Shown: positions 1 to 8,316, counted from the stretch's first letter. The stretch: DNA of 54,008 nucleotides from Clostridia bacterium DTU022 (GCA_001512835.1 LFRQ01000105.1:1-54008), one strand, 5' to 3'. The notes: a model not told the origin generated them from the letters alone. Numbers and translations are program-made.

Positions 1-39
1 GCCTTCCCGTTTGCGGGCAATCAAATCAACGGCGCGCAT
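1..39 (-). CDS. Pyrimidine-nucleoside phosphorylase, N-terminal 13 residues (partial)
   Basis: Only the start lies in the window. The ATG at 39 reads MRAVDLIARKREG, which resembles the N-terminus of thymidine/pyrimidine-nucleoside phosphorylases (typically MRMVDIIxKKRDG). A purine-rich ribosome-binding site (GGGGTGAGA) lies just upstream. The family cleaves pyrimidine nucleosides with phosphate to base plus (deoxy)ribose-1-phosphate. That product is the substrate of the phosphopentomutase immediately upstream, so the pair would form a nucleoside-salvage operon. The call rests on 13 residues plus context. Confidence 0.65.
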   Translation of the reverse strand, partial: MRAVDLIARKREG

Positions 40-44
40 GTCTC

Positions 45-1253
45 TCACCCCAAATCGGCGTAGTCTAGAAAGGAACTCCCCTGGGGCGGCGGGTCCAGTC
101 CCAGCCACCGGGCCGCCCCCGCCCCTACGTCGGCCAGGGAGGAGCCTGTCCCCAGGTCCACCCTGTTCCTAAACCTCCTCCCCGTAGCCATCAGGGGCAC
201 ATATTCCCGGGTATGATCCGTCCCCGGGTGCTGCGGGTCACAGCCGTGGTCGGCGGTGATGATAAGCAGGTCCTCCTCCCTCAGTCGCTCCAGAAGGCAC
301 GACAGGTGCTCGTCAAATCTCTCTAGGGCGGCGGCAAATCCCCGGCGGTCGTTGCGATGGCCGTAAAGGGTATCGAAATCGCCGAAGGTAGCCCAGATCA
401 GACCGCTCTCCAGCTCTTCCACCAGGCGGAAGAGGGAGGCCGCCGTCTCCTCGTTCCCCGAGCCGGGTTCTTGCCTGGAGATCCCCCGGTGGTTGAAGAT
501 ATCGGCCACCTTGCCCGTTACCGCCACGGGAAAGCCCGCCTCCCGGGCCCGGTCCAAGATAGTGGGGGCGGGGGGAGAAAGGGAGAAATCCCGCCGCCCC
601 CCGGTGCGGCGAAACTGGCCCGGGCTGCCTACGAAAGGTCGGGCAATCACCCGGCCCACGGCATGAGGCCCCTGGAGGATCTCCCTGGCGATCCGGCACC
701 ATTGGTAGAGCTGTTCCCGGGGTACCACCTCTTCATGGGCGGCAATCTGGAACACGCTGTCTGCGGAGGTATAGACAATGGGCCGGCCGCTCTCCAGGTG
801 GGCGGCGCCCAACTCCTGTATGATCTCCGTCCCCGAAGCGGGCTTGTTGCCCAGAGCCTTCTTCCCCACGGCCCGTTCAAAGGGTTCCATTACTTCGGGA
901 GGAAATCCGCGGGGATAAACGGGAAAGGGCCGGTCCAGCACCACCCCGGCCAGCTCCCAGTGGCCGCTGGTGGTATCCTTCCCCGGGGAGCGGGGCGCCA
1001 AGCGCCCGTGGCAGCCGGGCAAAAGAGGCTGCTGCGTCTCCAGGCCCAGGATCTCTCCAAGGCCCAGGCTAAAGAGGTGGGGCAGTTCCAGAGAGGGCTC
1101 CCCCCGGAGAAGATGTCCCAGGGTATCGGCCCCTTGGTCGCCGTAGCGGGAGGCGTCGGGCAGGGCCCCTACTCCGGCCCCGTCCAGGACCACGATGAGG
1201 ACCCGGGGCGCCCCGGGAGAGGCCGGTTTAGGCTCGGGGATGGGTCTTGTCAT
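45..1253 (-). CDS. deoB: Phosphopentomutase DeoB
   Basis: Interconverts ribose-1-phosphate or deoxyribose-1-phosphate with the 5-phosphate, linking nucleoside breakdown to the pentose phosphate pathway in the cytosol. The N-terminus carries the alkaline-phosphatase-superfamily metal motif VLDGAGVGALPDA. TSGHWE follows (the phosphoacceptor Thr region), and the C-terminal part has TADHGCDP and GTDHTREYVPL, the second metal set. I chose the ATG at 1253, giving 402 aa, the usual family length; longer readings upstream run out of frame through xerD. The start overlaps the xerD 3' end by 26 nt. The next gene downstream begins 5 nt after the stop and appears to be a pyrimidine phosphorylase. Confidence 0.96.
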   Translation of the reverse strand: MTRPIPEPKPASPGAPRVLIVVLDGAGVGALPDASRYGDQGADTLGHLLRGEPSLELPHLFSLGLGEILGLETQQPLLPGCHGRLAPRSPGKDTTSGHWELAGVVLDRPFPVYPRGFPPEVMEPFERAVGKKALGNKPASGTEIIQELGAAHLESGRPIVYTSADSVFQIAAHEEVVPREQLYQWCRIAREILQGPHAVGRVIARPFVGSPGQFRRTGGRRDFSLSPPAPTILDRAREAGFPVAVTGKVADIFNHRGISRQEPGSGNEETAASLFRLVEELESGLIWATFGDFDTLYGHRNDRRGFAAALERFDEHLSCLLERLREEDLLIITADHGCDPQHPGTDHTREYVPLMATGRRFRNRVDLGTGSSLADVGAGAARWLGLDPPPQGSSFLDYADLG

Positions 1254-2115
1254 AGACTTCACGAATTTTCCGCCGGGTAATCTGGGTATAGATCTGGGTG
1301 GTGGATATATCGGAATGCCCCAGCATCTCCTGGACGGAGCGCAAGTCGGCCCCGTTTTCCAGCAGGTGGGTGGCAAAGGAATGCCGCAGGGTATGAGGGG
1401 TAATCTCGCCGCTTATTTTGGACTTCCGGGCATATTTCTTCAGGATCTTCCAGCAGCCCTGCCTGGTTAGGCGCCGCCCGTGGTGGTTTACAAAGAGAGC
1501 CTTCTCGTCAACCTTCTTGGCCTGCTTGGCGCGCCCGTTATGCAAGTATTTCTGCACGTAATTGATGGCCACGGTGCCGATGGGGACGATGCGCTCCTTC
1601 ATCCCCTTGCCGCTGCAGCGCAGAAAGCCCACCTCGGGGTTGAAATCGCTTATGTTCAAGGAAACCAGCTCCGAGACCCTAATCCCCGAGGCATAAAGCA
1701 GCTCCAGCATCGCCTTGTCCCGCATCCCGGAAAAGGTGTCCGTTTGGGGCTGGTTCAGCAGCCGGTCCACCTCCTTGGCGGTAAGGACCCGGGGCAGCTT
1801 CTTCTCGATCTTGGGCGTTTCCAGTTGGAGGGCGGGGTTTTCCTCTATTTTCCCCTCCTGGACCATAAAGTTGTAAAAGGAGCGGATGGAGGCAATATTG
1901 CGGGAAATGGTGGAAGGAGCATACCCCTTTTGCTGGCAGTCTTTCAAGTATTCGGCAATCAGCTGGCTGGAACTCTTGAGAGGGCAATCCTGATTCTTGC
2001 TTTTAAGGAACTGAAAATATTTTTTCAGATCACGGCGGTAGGATTCCAGGGTGTTTTGGGACAATCCTTTTTCAACAGCTATGTAGTGGACAAATTCTTC
2101 CAAGTACTGTTCCAT
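1228..2115 (-). CDS. xerD: Site-specific tyrosine recombinase XerD
   Basis: Tyrosine recombinase of 295 aa, the typical XerD length. It resolves chromosome dimers at dif together with XerC. An N-terminal SAM-like core-binding domain covers about residues 1-90. The C-terminal catalytic domain shows the full residue set: R146 in ASGIRVSEL, K170, H241 and R244 in HTLRHSFATH, H267 in LGHSDI, and the nucleophile Y276 in TQIYTQ. The order spoIIM-xerD-deoB is also seen in Bacillus. A GAGAGAGGG ribosome-binding site precedes the ATG. Confidence 0.95.
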   Translation of the reverse strand: MEQYLEEFVHYIAVEKGLSQNTLESYRRDLKKYFQFLKSKNQDCPLKSSSQLIAEYLKDCQQKGYAPSTISRNIASIRSFYNFMVQEGKIEENPALQLETPKIEKKLPRVLTAKEVDRLLNQPQTDTFSGMRDKAMLELLYASGIRVSELVSLNISDFNPEVGFLRCSGKGMKERIVPIGTVAINYVQKYLHNGRAKQAKKVDEKALFVNHHGRRLTRQGCWKILKKYARKSKISGEITPHTLRHSFATHLLENGADLRSVQEMLGHSDISTTQIYTQITRRKIREVYDKTHPRA

Positions 2116-2221
2116 TGAAAAAGATTACCCTCTCTCACCATAGAAAATTATGTTATCTATTCCACAGACCTAAAGAAAAATCCTTTTTTATGAATCCCGA
2201 TTTGCTGCTGCCCGTAGAAAT

Positions 2222-2857
2222 TTAATCGTTCAGCACCGGGATCAGGAGGCGCACAAAAACCGGCGAAATGTACGCTTCCACCAGGCAGCCCAGGAAGAGA
2301 ACCAGGCCCATGAAAAAGATCATCAAGGTGTACGGTCCCAGGTGCTCCCGGATAGGAGAGGGCCGCCGCTCCAGGAAGCGCCGGAACCGGAGCCAGGAAA
2401 AGGAAAAGCCGGTGGCGGCGATGACCACCTGGGCCGGGATCAGGATCAGGTTGTGGGGCAGAACGGAGCCCATGGCAAAGAGCATCCCCCGGAAAGCGGC
2501 CCGGTTGACCAGGAAGGCCACGGTAAAGCCCACGGAAAAGCCTCTTATCCCCACCAGGAGCAAGACCAGGGGAAAGCCGAAGCTAAAGATCCCCGCTCCC
2601 CAGGTTAAAAAAAGAAACTGGAAATTGGTTTTCAGGGACTGCCCCAGAACAGTGCTCTGCTCCTCCAGCCCGGCCCCGTTCCCCTTTTCCACCAGCAGGT
2701 TAAAGTACTGGTTTAAGAGCAAACGGTTGTCCTCATCCAGCCCCCGGGCAATTAGCGACCCGGCGATGACGCCGGCGACAAAAAGGGCGACTATAACTAT
2801 ATATATGCCCATATTTTCCCGCAGGTATTCCCTGATCTCCAGCTGCAGCTCTTCCAC
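2222..2857 (-). CDS. spoIIM: Stage II sporulation protein M (SpoIIM)
   Basis: Integral membrane component of the SpoIID-SpoIIM-SpoIIP engulfment machinery, made in the mother cell. The protein has about five hydrophobic segments: one after the N-terminus (YIVIVALFVAGVIAG), then around LFLTWGAGIFSFG, VLLLVGIRGFSVGF, the conserved GSVLPHNLILIP region, and a C-terminal helix. I prefer the GTG start at 2857 (211 aa), because GGGAGGT lies six bases upstream of it; an in-frame ATG start a few codons upstream lacks such a site. A sigma-E-like promoter lies at 2903-2931. Confidence 0.93.
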   Translation of the reverse strand: MEELQLEIREYLRENMGIYIVIVALFVAGVIAGSLIARGLDEDNRLLLNQYFNLLVEKGNGAGLEEQSTVLGQSLKTNFQFLFLTWGAGIFSFGFPLVLLLVGIRGFSVGFTVAFLVNRAAFRGMLFAMGSVLPHNLILIPAQVVIAATGFSFSWLRFRRFLERRPSPIREHLGPYTLMIFFMGLVLFLGCLVEAYISPVFVRLLIPVLND

Positions 2858-2902
2858 GGAGCGACCTCCCGGCATAATCCGCATACTTAGACATGCTTAT
2901 TA

Positions 2903-2931
2903 AGATTATGCTCCCGGGAGGCCATTTATGC
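2903..2931 (-). promoter_or_regulatory. Candidate sigma-E promoter of spoIIM
   Basis: On the minus strand, GCATAAA (2925-2931) and CATAATCT (2903-2910) are separated by exactly 14 nt. The known sigma-E consensus is about KMATATT-N14-CATACAHT. The -10 fits well and the -35 matches five of seven positions. It lies about 45 nt before the spoIIM GTG. In Bacillus, spoIIM is transcribed by the mother-cell factor sigma-E, so the match is functionally sensible. Confidence 0.6.
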
Positions 2932-2954
2932 CGGAAGGATGGGATGGGCCGGCC

Positions 2955-3482
2955 TCAAGCCAGGTGCAGGGCGACGATGGTCTTGGCGTCGACGATCTCC
3001 CCGCGGCGGATCATCTCCCGGGCCTGCTCCAGGGGCACCCGGCATACCACCACCGCCTCATCCTCTTCGGTGCTGCAGCTGCGGTCCTCGGAGAGGCCCG
3101 TGACCCGGTAAAGGTAGATTTTTTCGTCGCAGAAGCCCGGCGTAGTGTAGATGGCCGTGAGCAGTTCCCAGTTCTCCCCCGCCAGGCAGGCTTCCTCCGC
3201 CAGTTCCCTTTGCCCGCAGCGGAGAGGGTCCTCACCGGGCTCCAGCTTCCCCGCCGGGATCTCCCAAATTACCCGGCCGATGGGATGCCGGTATTGCTGC
3301 AGTAAGACCACCTTCCCCTCCCCGTCCAGGGCCAGGATGGCCACGGCGCCCGGGTGTTCCACTACTTCGCGGAAAGCGTCCTTCCCCGCCGGGGTGCGGA
3401 CCCGGTCCTGCCGGACATTGATGATCCGTCCCCGGTACTGGACGGCGGATTCCAGCAGCGTTTCCTTTAATCTTTCCTCCAT
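2955..3482 (-). CDS. Nudix hydrolase, ADP-ribose pyrophosphatase-like
   Basis: Protein of 175 aa in the ADP-ribose pyrophosphatase group (NudF/YqkG-like), which hydrolyses ADP-ribose to AMP and ribose-5-phosphate. The Nudix box starts with GKLEPGE and continues to RELAEE, so the metal-binding REUxEE residues are present. The box's final conserved Gly is Cys here (EEACLA instead of EExGU). Upstream, VVLLQQYRHPIGRVIWEIPAGK is the typical pre-box segment. The ATG at 3482 has a strong GGGAGGGAGAG site. Its first 251 nt overlap the out-of-frame tail of the upstream DUF3866 reading frame. Confidence 0.9.
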   Translation of the reverse strand: MEERLKETLLESAVQYRGRIINVRQDRVRTPAGKDAFREVVEHPGAVAILALDGEGKVVLLQQYRHPIGRVIWEIPAGKLEPGEDPLRCGQRELAEEACLAGENWELLTAIYTTPGFCDEKIYLYRVTGLSEDRSCSTEEDEAVVVCRVPLEQAREMIRRGEIVDAKTIVALHLA

Positions 3483-4584
3483 GCCACTCTCCCTCCCTGC
3501 GATATAGATGGGTAAGCTTTAAGGCAGCCAGCCCGGCGGCTCCCGCCGCCAGGAAAAAATCCGGATCTTCCCGGAAACTGCGTCCCATGGTGGTGGGCTG
3601 CTCCAGCCCGAAGCTCTCCAGGATCCGCTCCAGGGGCGGCACCGGACAAAGCTGCCAGCGATGGCGTCTTAACAGCCCTTCCCGGGAAAGGCGGGCCAGC
3701 AGGAGCTTGAGCCGCCCCGGCGGCAGGGCCGCCGGCAGGGGGAGGCAGGCGGGAGCCAGGGCGGCGATTTTCAAGGCGGTAAGGGTATGATGGCTGATCC
3801 CCCGGTGCCGCCGGCGCCGCTCCGCCCAACTGAGGCGGGGGATCACCACCGGGATCCCCCCCAGGGCATAAACCCGGTTGACGTGCTCCCCTACCTCCAT
3901 CCCGCTGAATCCCAGCCGGGTCCCCGTGCCCACATTCCCGGGCCCCATGGTGATAATCACCAGATCCGCCCCGGCGATCTGGCGGGCGGCCGCCAATCCC
4001 GAGTAGACATTCACCGCCTCCAAATCCCCCCCGAAGGCATGGCCGCAGGTGATGGTGGTTTGAATAAGCCCCTTCTCCTTCAGTTCCGCCACGGTACGGC
4101 TGAAAGCCAGGGGGAGGGCGGCGCCGTCGGTCATCAGGTAGACCAGACGGCAGCGGGGCTGATAGTATTTAATCACCGCCGCCGCCGGGGCCAGCATGCT
4201 GTGCAGCTCTCCAATGAGGACGGGCATGCCTTGCAGCCCGCCAAAGGCCTCCAGTTGTTCCCGGTATCCCGCCGCCTCCTCCTCGCAGGACAAGACCTTA
4301 AGCTGGCCCGGGGCATAGCGCATCTTCATAATATGGCCGCCCTCCTGGAAGGGCGGCAGGGGCCGGCTGAAATTGTGATAGACAAAGTGCACGCCGCCGG
4401 TGCCCAGGCCCAGGTGAAGGGCGGTAGTATTGAGCAGCACCAGGTCGCCTTGGGAAACGGGCCCGGTAAGATCATTGTAGTTGACGGCCAACTCCCGCCT
4501 GCCCTCCACAATCACCGCCACTTTGCTTATCCCCGGGCCGGCGGCCAGCACTTGAACCACCAGGCCTACCCGTTTCCGGATCAA
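3232..4584 (-). CDS. DUF3866 family protein with out-of-frame C-terminal tail
   Basis: About 370 N-terminal residues form a conserved-looking protein of the DUF3866 type, including VLLNTTALHLGLGTGG, GELHSMLAPAAA, VYLMTDGAALPLAF, TCGHAFGGDLEAVN and MGPGNVGTGTRLGFSG. Its biochemical role is unknown to me. The TTG start has GAGGAGG seven bases upstream. From about residue 372 the frame becomes Gly/Pro/Arg-rich and runs 251 nt through the Nudix gene, typical of translating another gene out of frame. A one-base shift near 3485-3500 would end the protein at 3467, just inside the Nudix start. The natural protein is therefore probably about 370 aa, and either a stop was lost or there is an indel. Confidence 0.75.
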   Translation of the reverse strand: MIRKRVGLVVQVLAAGPGISKVAVIVEGRRELAVNYNDLTGPVSQGDLVLLNTTALHLGLGTGGVHFVYHNFSRPLPPFQEGGHIMKMRYAPGQLKVLSCEEEAAGYREQLEAFGGLQGMPVLIGELHSMLAPAAAVIKYYQPRCRLVYLMTDGAALPLAFSRTVAELKEKGLIQTTITCGHAFGGDLEAVNVYSGLAAARQIAGADLVIITMGPGNVGTGTRLGFSGMEVGEHVNRVYALGGIPVVIPRLSWAERRRRHRGISHHTLTALKIAALAPACLPLPAALPPGRLKLLLARLSREGLLRRHRWQLCPVPPLERILESFGLEQPTTMGRSFREDPDFFLAAGAAGLAALKLTHLYRREGEWHGGKIKGNAAGIRRPVPGTDHQCPAGPGPHPGGEGRFPRSSGTPGRRGHPGPGRGGEGGLTAAIPASHRPGNLGDPGGEAGAR

Positions 4585-4633
4585 CCCCTTCCCTCCTCTC
4601 TTTTCGACCTGCAGCGGGGGATTTCCCTGCTTT

Positions 4634-5452
4634 TCAAGATATCTTTTCCCGGGAGCGCCCCAGGAGATCCAGAAAGCGAAGAAGCGGCACCTCCTCGATA
4701 AGGCGGCTGAAGGAGACCACTTCCGAGGAGAGGTTCACCGCCAGCCAAAAAAAGAGAAGCCCCAGCTGGGCGGGCAGCGGCAAGGCAAGCACGGCTCCCA
4801 CCCCCAGGACCGCTCCCAAAAGATTGGCCCCGCAATCCCCCAGCATCCCTTCGGCATCCAGGTCCCAGGGGGCCACCACCAGGGCCGCCGCCAGCCAGGG
4901 GAGAAGCAGGCGGAGCATCTCCGGCTGGGGCGCGCTGAAGAGAAGCAGCAGGGAGCCGCCAAAAAAAAGTTTCAGGGCCCGCCCCGGGCGCCGATCCAGA
5001 AGATTCAAGCCGTTGGCCGAAGCCAGGACCAGGAGCAGGGCGGCAATTTTATGGGGCCAGGAGCTCTCCAGCAAGCCGCAAAAGGGAGCCGCCGCCAGGG
5101 CCATGGCGGCGATCTTCAACAGCCCGGAAGTAATCCGCCCCTGAAGGCCGGAGCGCAGGTGCCCCTGAAAGCCGGAGACCTCGTCTTCCAGGAGGTCATC
5201 CCAGAGGCCCGAAAAGGCTACGCCCAGAAAGGCCAGGTCGGCGGTGAGGGCCAAAGGGATTGACCGCCCGCTCCAAGCCGGCAGCACCACCGCGGGCAAG
5301 TGGCCGATAATCAGCACCGGCCCCAGGGCGGGAGCCACCGGCCGGCCCCGGTAGTTTTTTTTCACCAGGCCGCGCCCCCGGTAAAGCTTCACCACTCCGG
5401 AAGCCAGGAAGCCGGTCCAGAGAGAGACGGCAGCCAATACTAGCGGCTCCAC
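4634..5452 (-). CDS. Polytopic MraY/WecA-like (GT4) membrane protein
   Basis: Very hydrophobic 272-aa protein with about eight or nine membrane segments. Motifs resemble the polyprenyl-phosphate N-acetylhexosamine-1-phosphate transferase superfamily: GLWDDLLED (the DDxxD-type site), NGLNLLDRRPGRALK (N..NLxDG-like, but DRR replaces DG) and GDCGANLLGAVLG (GDxGAxxLG). That superfamily moves a sugar phosphate from UDP onto undecaprenyl phosphate. Catalysis here is inferred only. The GTG start at 5452 has AGGGGG seven bases upstream and overlaps the preceding glycosyltransferase by 13 nt, so the two are probably co-translated. Confidence 0.75.
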   Translation of the reverse strand: MEPLVLAAVSLWTGFLASGVVKLYRGRGLVKKNYRGRPVAPALGPVLIIGHLPAVVLPAWSGRSIPLALTADLAFLGVAFSGLWDDLLEDEVSGFQGHLRSGLQGRITSGLLKIAAMALAAAPFCGLLESSWPHKIAALLLVLASANGLNLLDRRPGRALKLFFGGSLLLLFSAPQPEMLRLLLPWLAAALVVAPWDLDAEGMLGDCGANLLGAVLGVGAVLALPLPAQLGLLFFWLAVNLSSEVVSFSRLIEEVPLLRFLDLLGRSREKIS

Positions 5453-6138
5453 AGGAAAGCCCCCTTGAAGAAGAGGTCCCGGCGCCGCCACAACTCCCGC
5501 AACACCGCCCGCAGCTGGCGGCCGCGATGCAGGAAGGAGGCCAGGTCCCTCCCCCTTTCCCGGTGGTTCATGGCCGTCTCCACCTCCACCAGGGCGGAGC
5601 CGCTGCGCAGGGCGTCGATGGTCAAGGCTACTTCCAGGCCGAAGCCGCAGGGAATATGCCGCAACTGCTCCAGGAGTTCCCGTCTCAGCACCCGCTGCCC
5701 GGAAAGAGGCTCCTCCAGCCGGGCCCCGGTACAGATCCTGATGGCCCAGGAGGCCAGCCTCTTGACCATCCCAAAGCCCCCCCGCCGCCTCCCGGCGGGA
5801 AACCGGGCCACCGCCATGGCCGCACCGCCCTGCAAGACGGGAGGAAAGAGTTTTTTCAACTCTCCCGCAGTCGCCCCCAGATCGGCGTCCACCAGGGCGA
5901 CAACGGGGGCCTCCACCTGCCGCAGGCCGTGCAGCACCGCCGCGCTCTTGCCCCTGTTTTGCTCCATTCTGATTACCCGGGCCCCGCTGCGGGCGGCGGC
6001 GCCGGCGGTTCCGTCCGTGGAGCCGTCGTCCACCACCAGCACCTCCCCTACCTCCTCCAGCTTGAGCAGAGCCTCCACGGTGGCGCCGATCCGCGGGGCT
6101 TCGTTAAAGGCGGGAATAATCACGGAGATTCCGGCCAC
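5440..6138 (-). CDS. Glycosyltransferase family 2
   Basis: Cytosolic GT-A glycosyltransferase of 232 aa. The N-terminus ISVIIPAFNEAPRIGATVEALL and VLVVDDGSTDGT are the nucleotide-sugar-binding signature, and VALVDADLGAT is the DxD metal site. Later LSGQRVLRRELLE resembles the acceptor region of the dolichol-phosphate-mannose/UgtP-like branch. The GTG start at 6138 follows GGGAGGGAGG; an upstream extension would run antisense-like through the SteB gene in a Pro/Gly/Arg-rich frame and was rejected. It sits between a SteB-like gene and the MraY-like gene, suggesting an envelope polymer or lipid-linked sugar pathway. Confidence 0.9.
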   Translation of the reverse strand: MAGISVIIPAFNEAPRIGATVEALLKLEEVGEVLVVDDGSTDGTAGAAARSGARVIRMEQNRGKSAAVLHGLRQVEAPVVALVDADLGATAGELKKLFPPVLQGGAAMAVARFPAGRRRGGFGMVKRLASWAIRICTGARLEEPLSGQRVLRRELLEQLRHIPCGFGLEVALTIDALRSGSALVEVETAMNHRERGRDLASFLHRGRQLRAVLRELWRRRDLFFKGAFLWSR

Positions 6139-6164
6139 AAGATCCTCCCTCCCCCTATCCGGCC

Positions 6165-6920
6165 CTAGGGGGCGACGGGCGGCAGCAGCCCTGTGCGCCG
6201 GGGACCAAAGCCGTAGTAGCCGCTGTTGCCGGTGAGCAGGATCTCCAGCAGAGCCAGCTGCCCCCAAAAAGTATTGATGTTGTCCACGATCCGGGCCTTT
6301 CCCGGGTCCGGGGGAAGAAGGGGGAGGTTCTTTTCGTCCCACGGGTAGGCGGCCACTATCTCCTCTTTCCAGGCCCGGATCCGGTTCCAGGTGCGGTAAT
6401 CTTCCTGGGCGGACTGGTATTGCATCATCAAGATCAGCCACTCCGGCTCGATAACCGCCTCCGCCTCCAGGCCCGTTACCACGAAGCCGGCCTCCGCCAG
6501 CCGGGCTCCTGTGGGCCCCTCTTTCAAAATGGTTTCCAGCTCCCCGGGCCACCCCCCCGTTGCTTCGGGCCACACCGCCAGCACCATCTCCGCCCCGCTG
6601 GAAGCCAGCAGGTTAAAGAGCGGCATCGCCGCTTCCTCCGACCGGGCCAAGAGCAGCAGCTTCTTCCCCTCCAGGGCCCCCCGGTAGCTGCGCCAGAGCA
6701 CCGGCCTCACTTCTTCCCAGCGCTCCAGGTTTTCACCCTGCTGGCGCAACTCCTCTTTGAGGCGATTCATCTCCTTTTCCAGGCGTTCAATGACTTCCCG
6801 CTGGTTGGAGACCAGGAAATCATCCCCAAAAGAGACCCCGATGAGAATGCCCAGGGCCAGAGCCAAAAAGATGCCCGCCACGGCCACAAGATATTCCCGG
6901 TAATCAAACAAGGGCGCCAC
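6165..6920 (-). CDS. SteB/MctB-like membrane coiled-coil protein (copper transporter MctB family)
   Basis: Protein of 251 aa with one N-terminal membrane helix (about residues 12-30, VAVAGIFLALALGILIGVSF), then a coiled coil (about 40-70, rich in Glu/Arg/Leu) and a globular extracytoplasmic domain. This is the architecture of the MctB/DUF3186 family. In corynebacteria a member, SteB, works with SteA in cytokinesis and cell-wall hydrolase control. Here the gene directly follows a SteA homologue (39 nt apart), which favours the SteB role over copper transport. The start is GTG at 6920. No metal-binding residues stand out. Confidence 0.8.
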   Translation of the reverse strand: MAPLFDYREYLVAVAGIFLALALGILIGVSFGDDFLVSNQREVIERLEKEMNRLKEELRQQGENLERWEEVRPVLWRSYRGALEGKKLLLLARSEEAAMPLFNLLASSGAEMVLAVWPEATGGWPGELETILKEGPTGARLAEAGFVVTGLEAEAVIEPEWLILMMQYQSAQEDYRTWNRIRAWKEEIVAAYPWDEKNLPLLPPDPGKARIVDNINTFWGQLALLEILLTGNSGYYGFGPRRTGLLPPVAP

Positions 6921-6959
6921 CGACCTTCATGGCAAGTACTTGCCGTTATTCCTCTTCCC

Positions 6960-8096
6960 TCAGGGAGAGAGCATAAAGCGGTAGAGCACCAGCCGGATCA
7001 GGTGCTGCACCTGGGGCGAAAAAGTAATCAGGGCCAGCAGGGGGACCAGGCCGGCGGCCACCACCATGGGAATGAAGGACCTGGGAGGCCGCGCGCGGTA
7101 AAGGCGGCTTACTCCCTTGGCGTCCAGGAGGCGATCCCCCACCTTCAGCCGGACCAGGAAGGTGCTGGACATCCCCCGCCGCCCCTTCTCCAGGAATTCC
7201 ACCACCGAAGTATGGGTCCCAATAGCCACAATGAGCTCCGCTCCCAGTTCATAGAGCAGCAGCAGGGCGATATCTTCGCTGGTGCCGGGGGCGGAGAAAA
7301 GCTTGTACGGCAAGCCCAGCCGCTCCAGGCGCTCTCTTCCCGGCGCCCCTCTCCCGTCGGCGTATTCGTGCACCACCCGCTCCCGGGCCTCCCGGAGCGC
7401 CCGGTCGCCGACGCTGTCCATGTCGCCGATGACCAGGTCCGGGCGGAACCCGAACTCCCGCAAGGCATCCGCTCCCCCGTCAACTCCCACCAGAACCGGC
7501 TTCTTATCGCGGATATAGTTGCGCAGGGCCTTTAAATCCTCCCGGTAGCCCTTTCCCCTGATCACCACTACGGCATCCCGACCCGCCACGGGGATCTGCA
7601 ACTTCGGAAGAGGAAGGTCCCCGGTAACCAGCCGGCGCTCCCGGTAAGCATAATGCAGCGTATTCATAATAAAGCTGTCCACCAGCGCGCCCTGGGCCAG
7701 CAGCGCCTCCCTCCGGCGCTGGTGGTACATTTCCGGGGTAACCACCTCCCCGCGGGCCACCACCTGCTTGTTGATCAGTACCTTCCCGCCGCAGACCGTA
7801 ACTCGCTCCCCTTCCCGGACCCGTTTAAAAAAATCGTCCCCCAGGTTCTCCACCAGGTGGACGCCATGCTGAAGCAGTTCCTGCAGAGCTTCCGGGGGGA
7901 TCAGCCCGCTGCTGAAGGAGCGGGTATTCAGGACCACCCTGGTCCCGCAGCGCAAAAGGGAGTCCGCAGAAAGCCGATCCATATCCTGGTGCTCCACCAG
8001 GGCGATCTCCCCCGGGCGCAGCCGCTGGACCAGCAGCTTGGTTTTGCGATCCTTGCGCAGCTTTCCATGATAAACAAAAGGCTGCCTGGCGGCCAT
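6960..8096 (-). CDS. SteA-like protein (thiamin pyrophosphokinase-fold, membrane-anchored)
   Basis: 378-aa protein. The first 160 residues are a SteA-type N-terminal domain. Residues about 180-330 resemble a thiamin pyrophosphokinase catalytic fold (VGVDGGADAL, then PDLVIGDMDSV, and TSEDIALLLLYELGAELIVAIGTH). A single C-terminal membrane helix follows (about 343-362). SteA is a cytokinetic-ring protein known from actinobacteria; a clostridial copy paired with SteB suggests the module is older than actinobacterial mycolate envelopes. True TPK activity is doubtful because the protein is longer and membrane-bound. It is transcribed away from spoIVB. Confidence 0.85.
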   Translation of the reverse strand: MAARQPFVYHGKLRKDRKTKLLVQRLRPGEIALVEHQDMDRLSADSLLRCGTRVVLNTRSFSSGLIPPEALQELLQHGVHLVENLGDDFFKRVREGERVTVCGGKVLINKQVVARGEVVTPEMYHQRRREALLAQGALVDSFIMNTLHYAYRERRLVTGDLPLPKLQIPVAGRDAVVVIRGKGYREDLKALRNYIRDKKPVLVGVDGGADALREFGFRPDLVIGDMDSVGDRALREARERVVHEYADGRGAPGRERLERLGLPYKLFSAPGTSEDIALLLLYELGAELIVAIGTHTSVVEFLEKGRRGMSSTFLVRLKVGDRLLDAKGVSRLYRARPPRSFIPMVVAAGLVPLLALITFSPQVQHLIRLVLYRFMLSP

Positions 8097-8130
8097 AATC
8101 TTCCTTCACCCCTAAGATTTATAATACCCA

Positions 8131-8143
8131 ATTCCCAGGGAAT
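8131..8143. promoter_or_regulatory. Palindrome upstream of the steA-like gene
   Basis: The 13-bp sequence ATTCCCAGGGAAT is a perfect palindrome around a central base. It lies 35 nt before the steA-like ATG and close to a TATTATAAAT stretch, a place where an operator would act. I do not recognise the binding protein. The 220 bp between the divergent steA-like and spoIVB genes hold no other gene that I can support. Confidence 0.3.
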
Positions 8144-8316
8144 CATTTTTGACAAATATGACCACGAAACAGCTTTATTACGGTTTTCCTGCCAAATATA
8201 TCTCTTCTCATTATGTAAACTTGCCGGCATAAATATTCCCCGGTCAGGACATTTTAGCTAGTGCCCTTTGGATTCGCGGCTGCTGTCATAAAAACACGGT
8301 AAAGGTTGATTATAAC

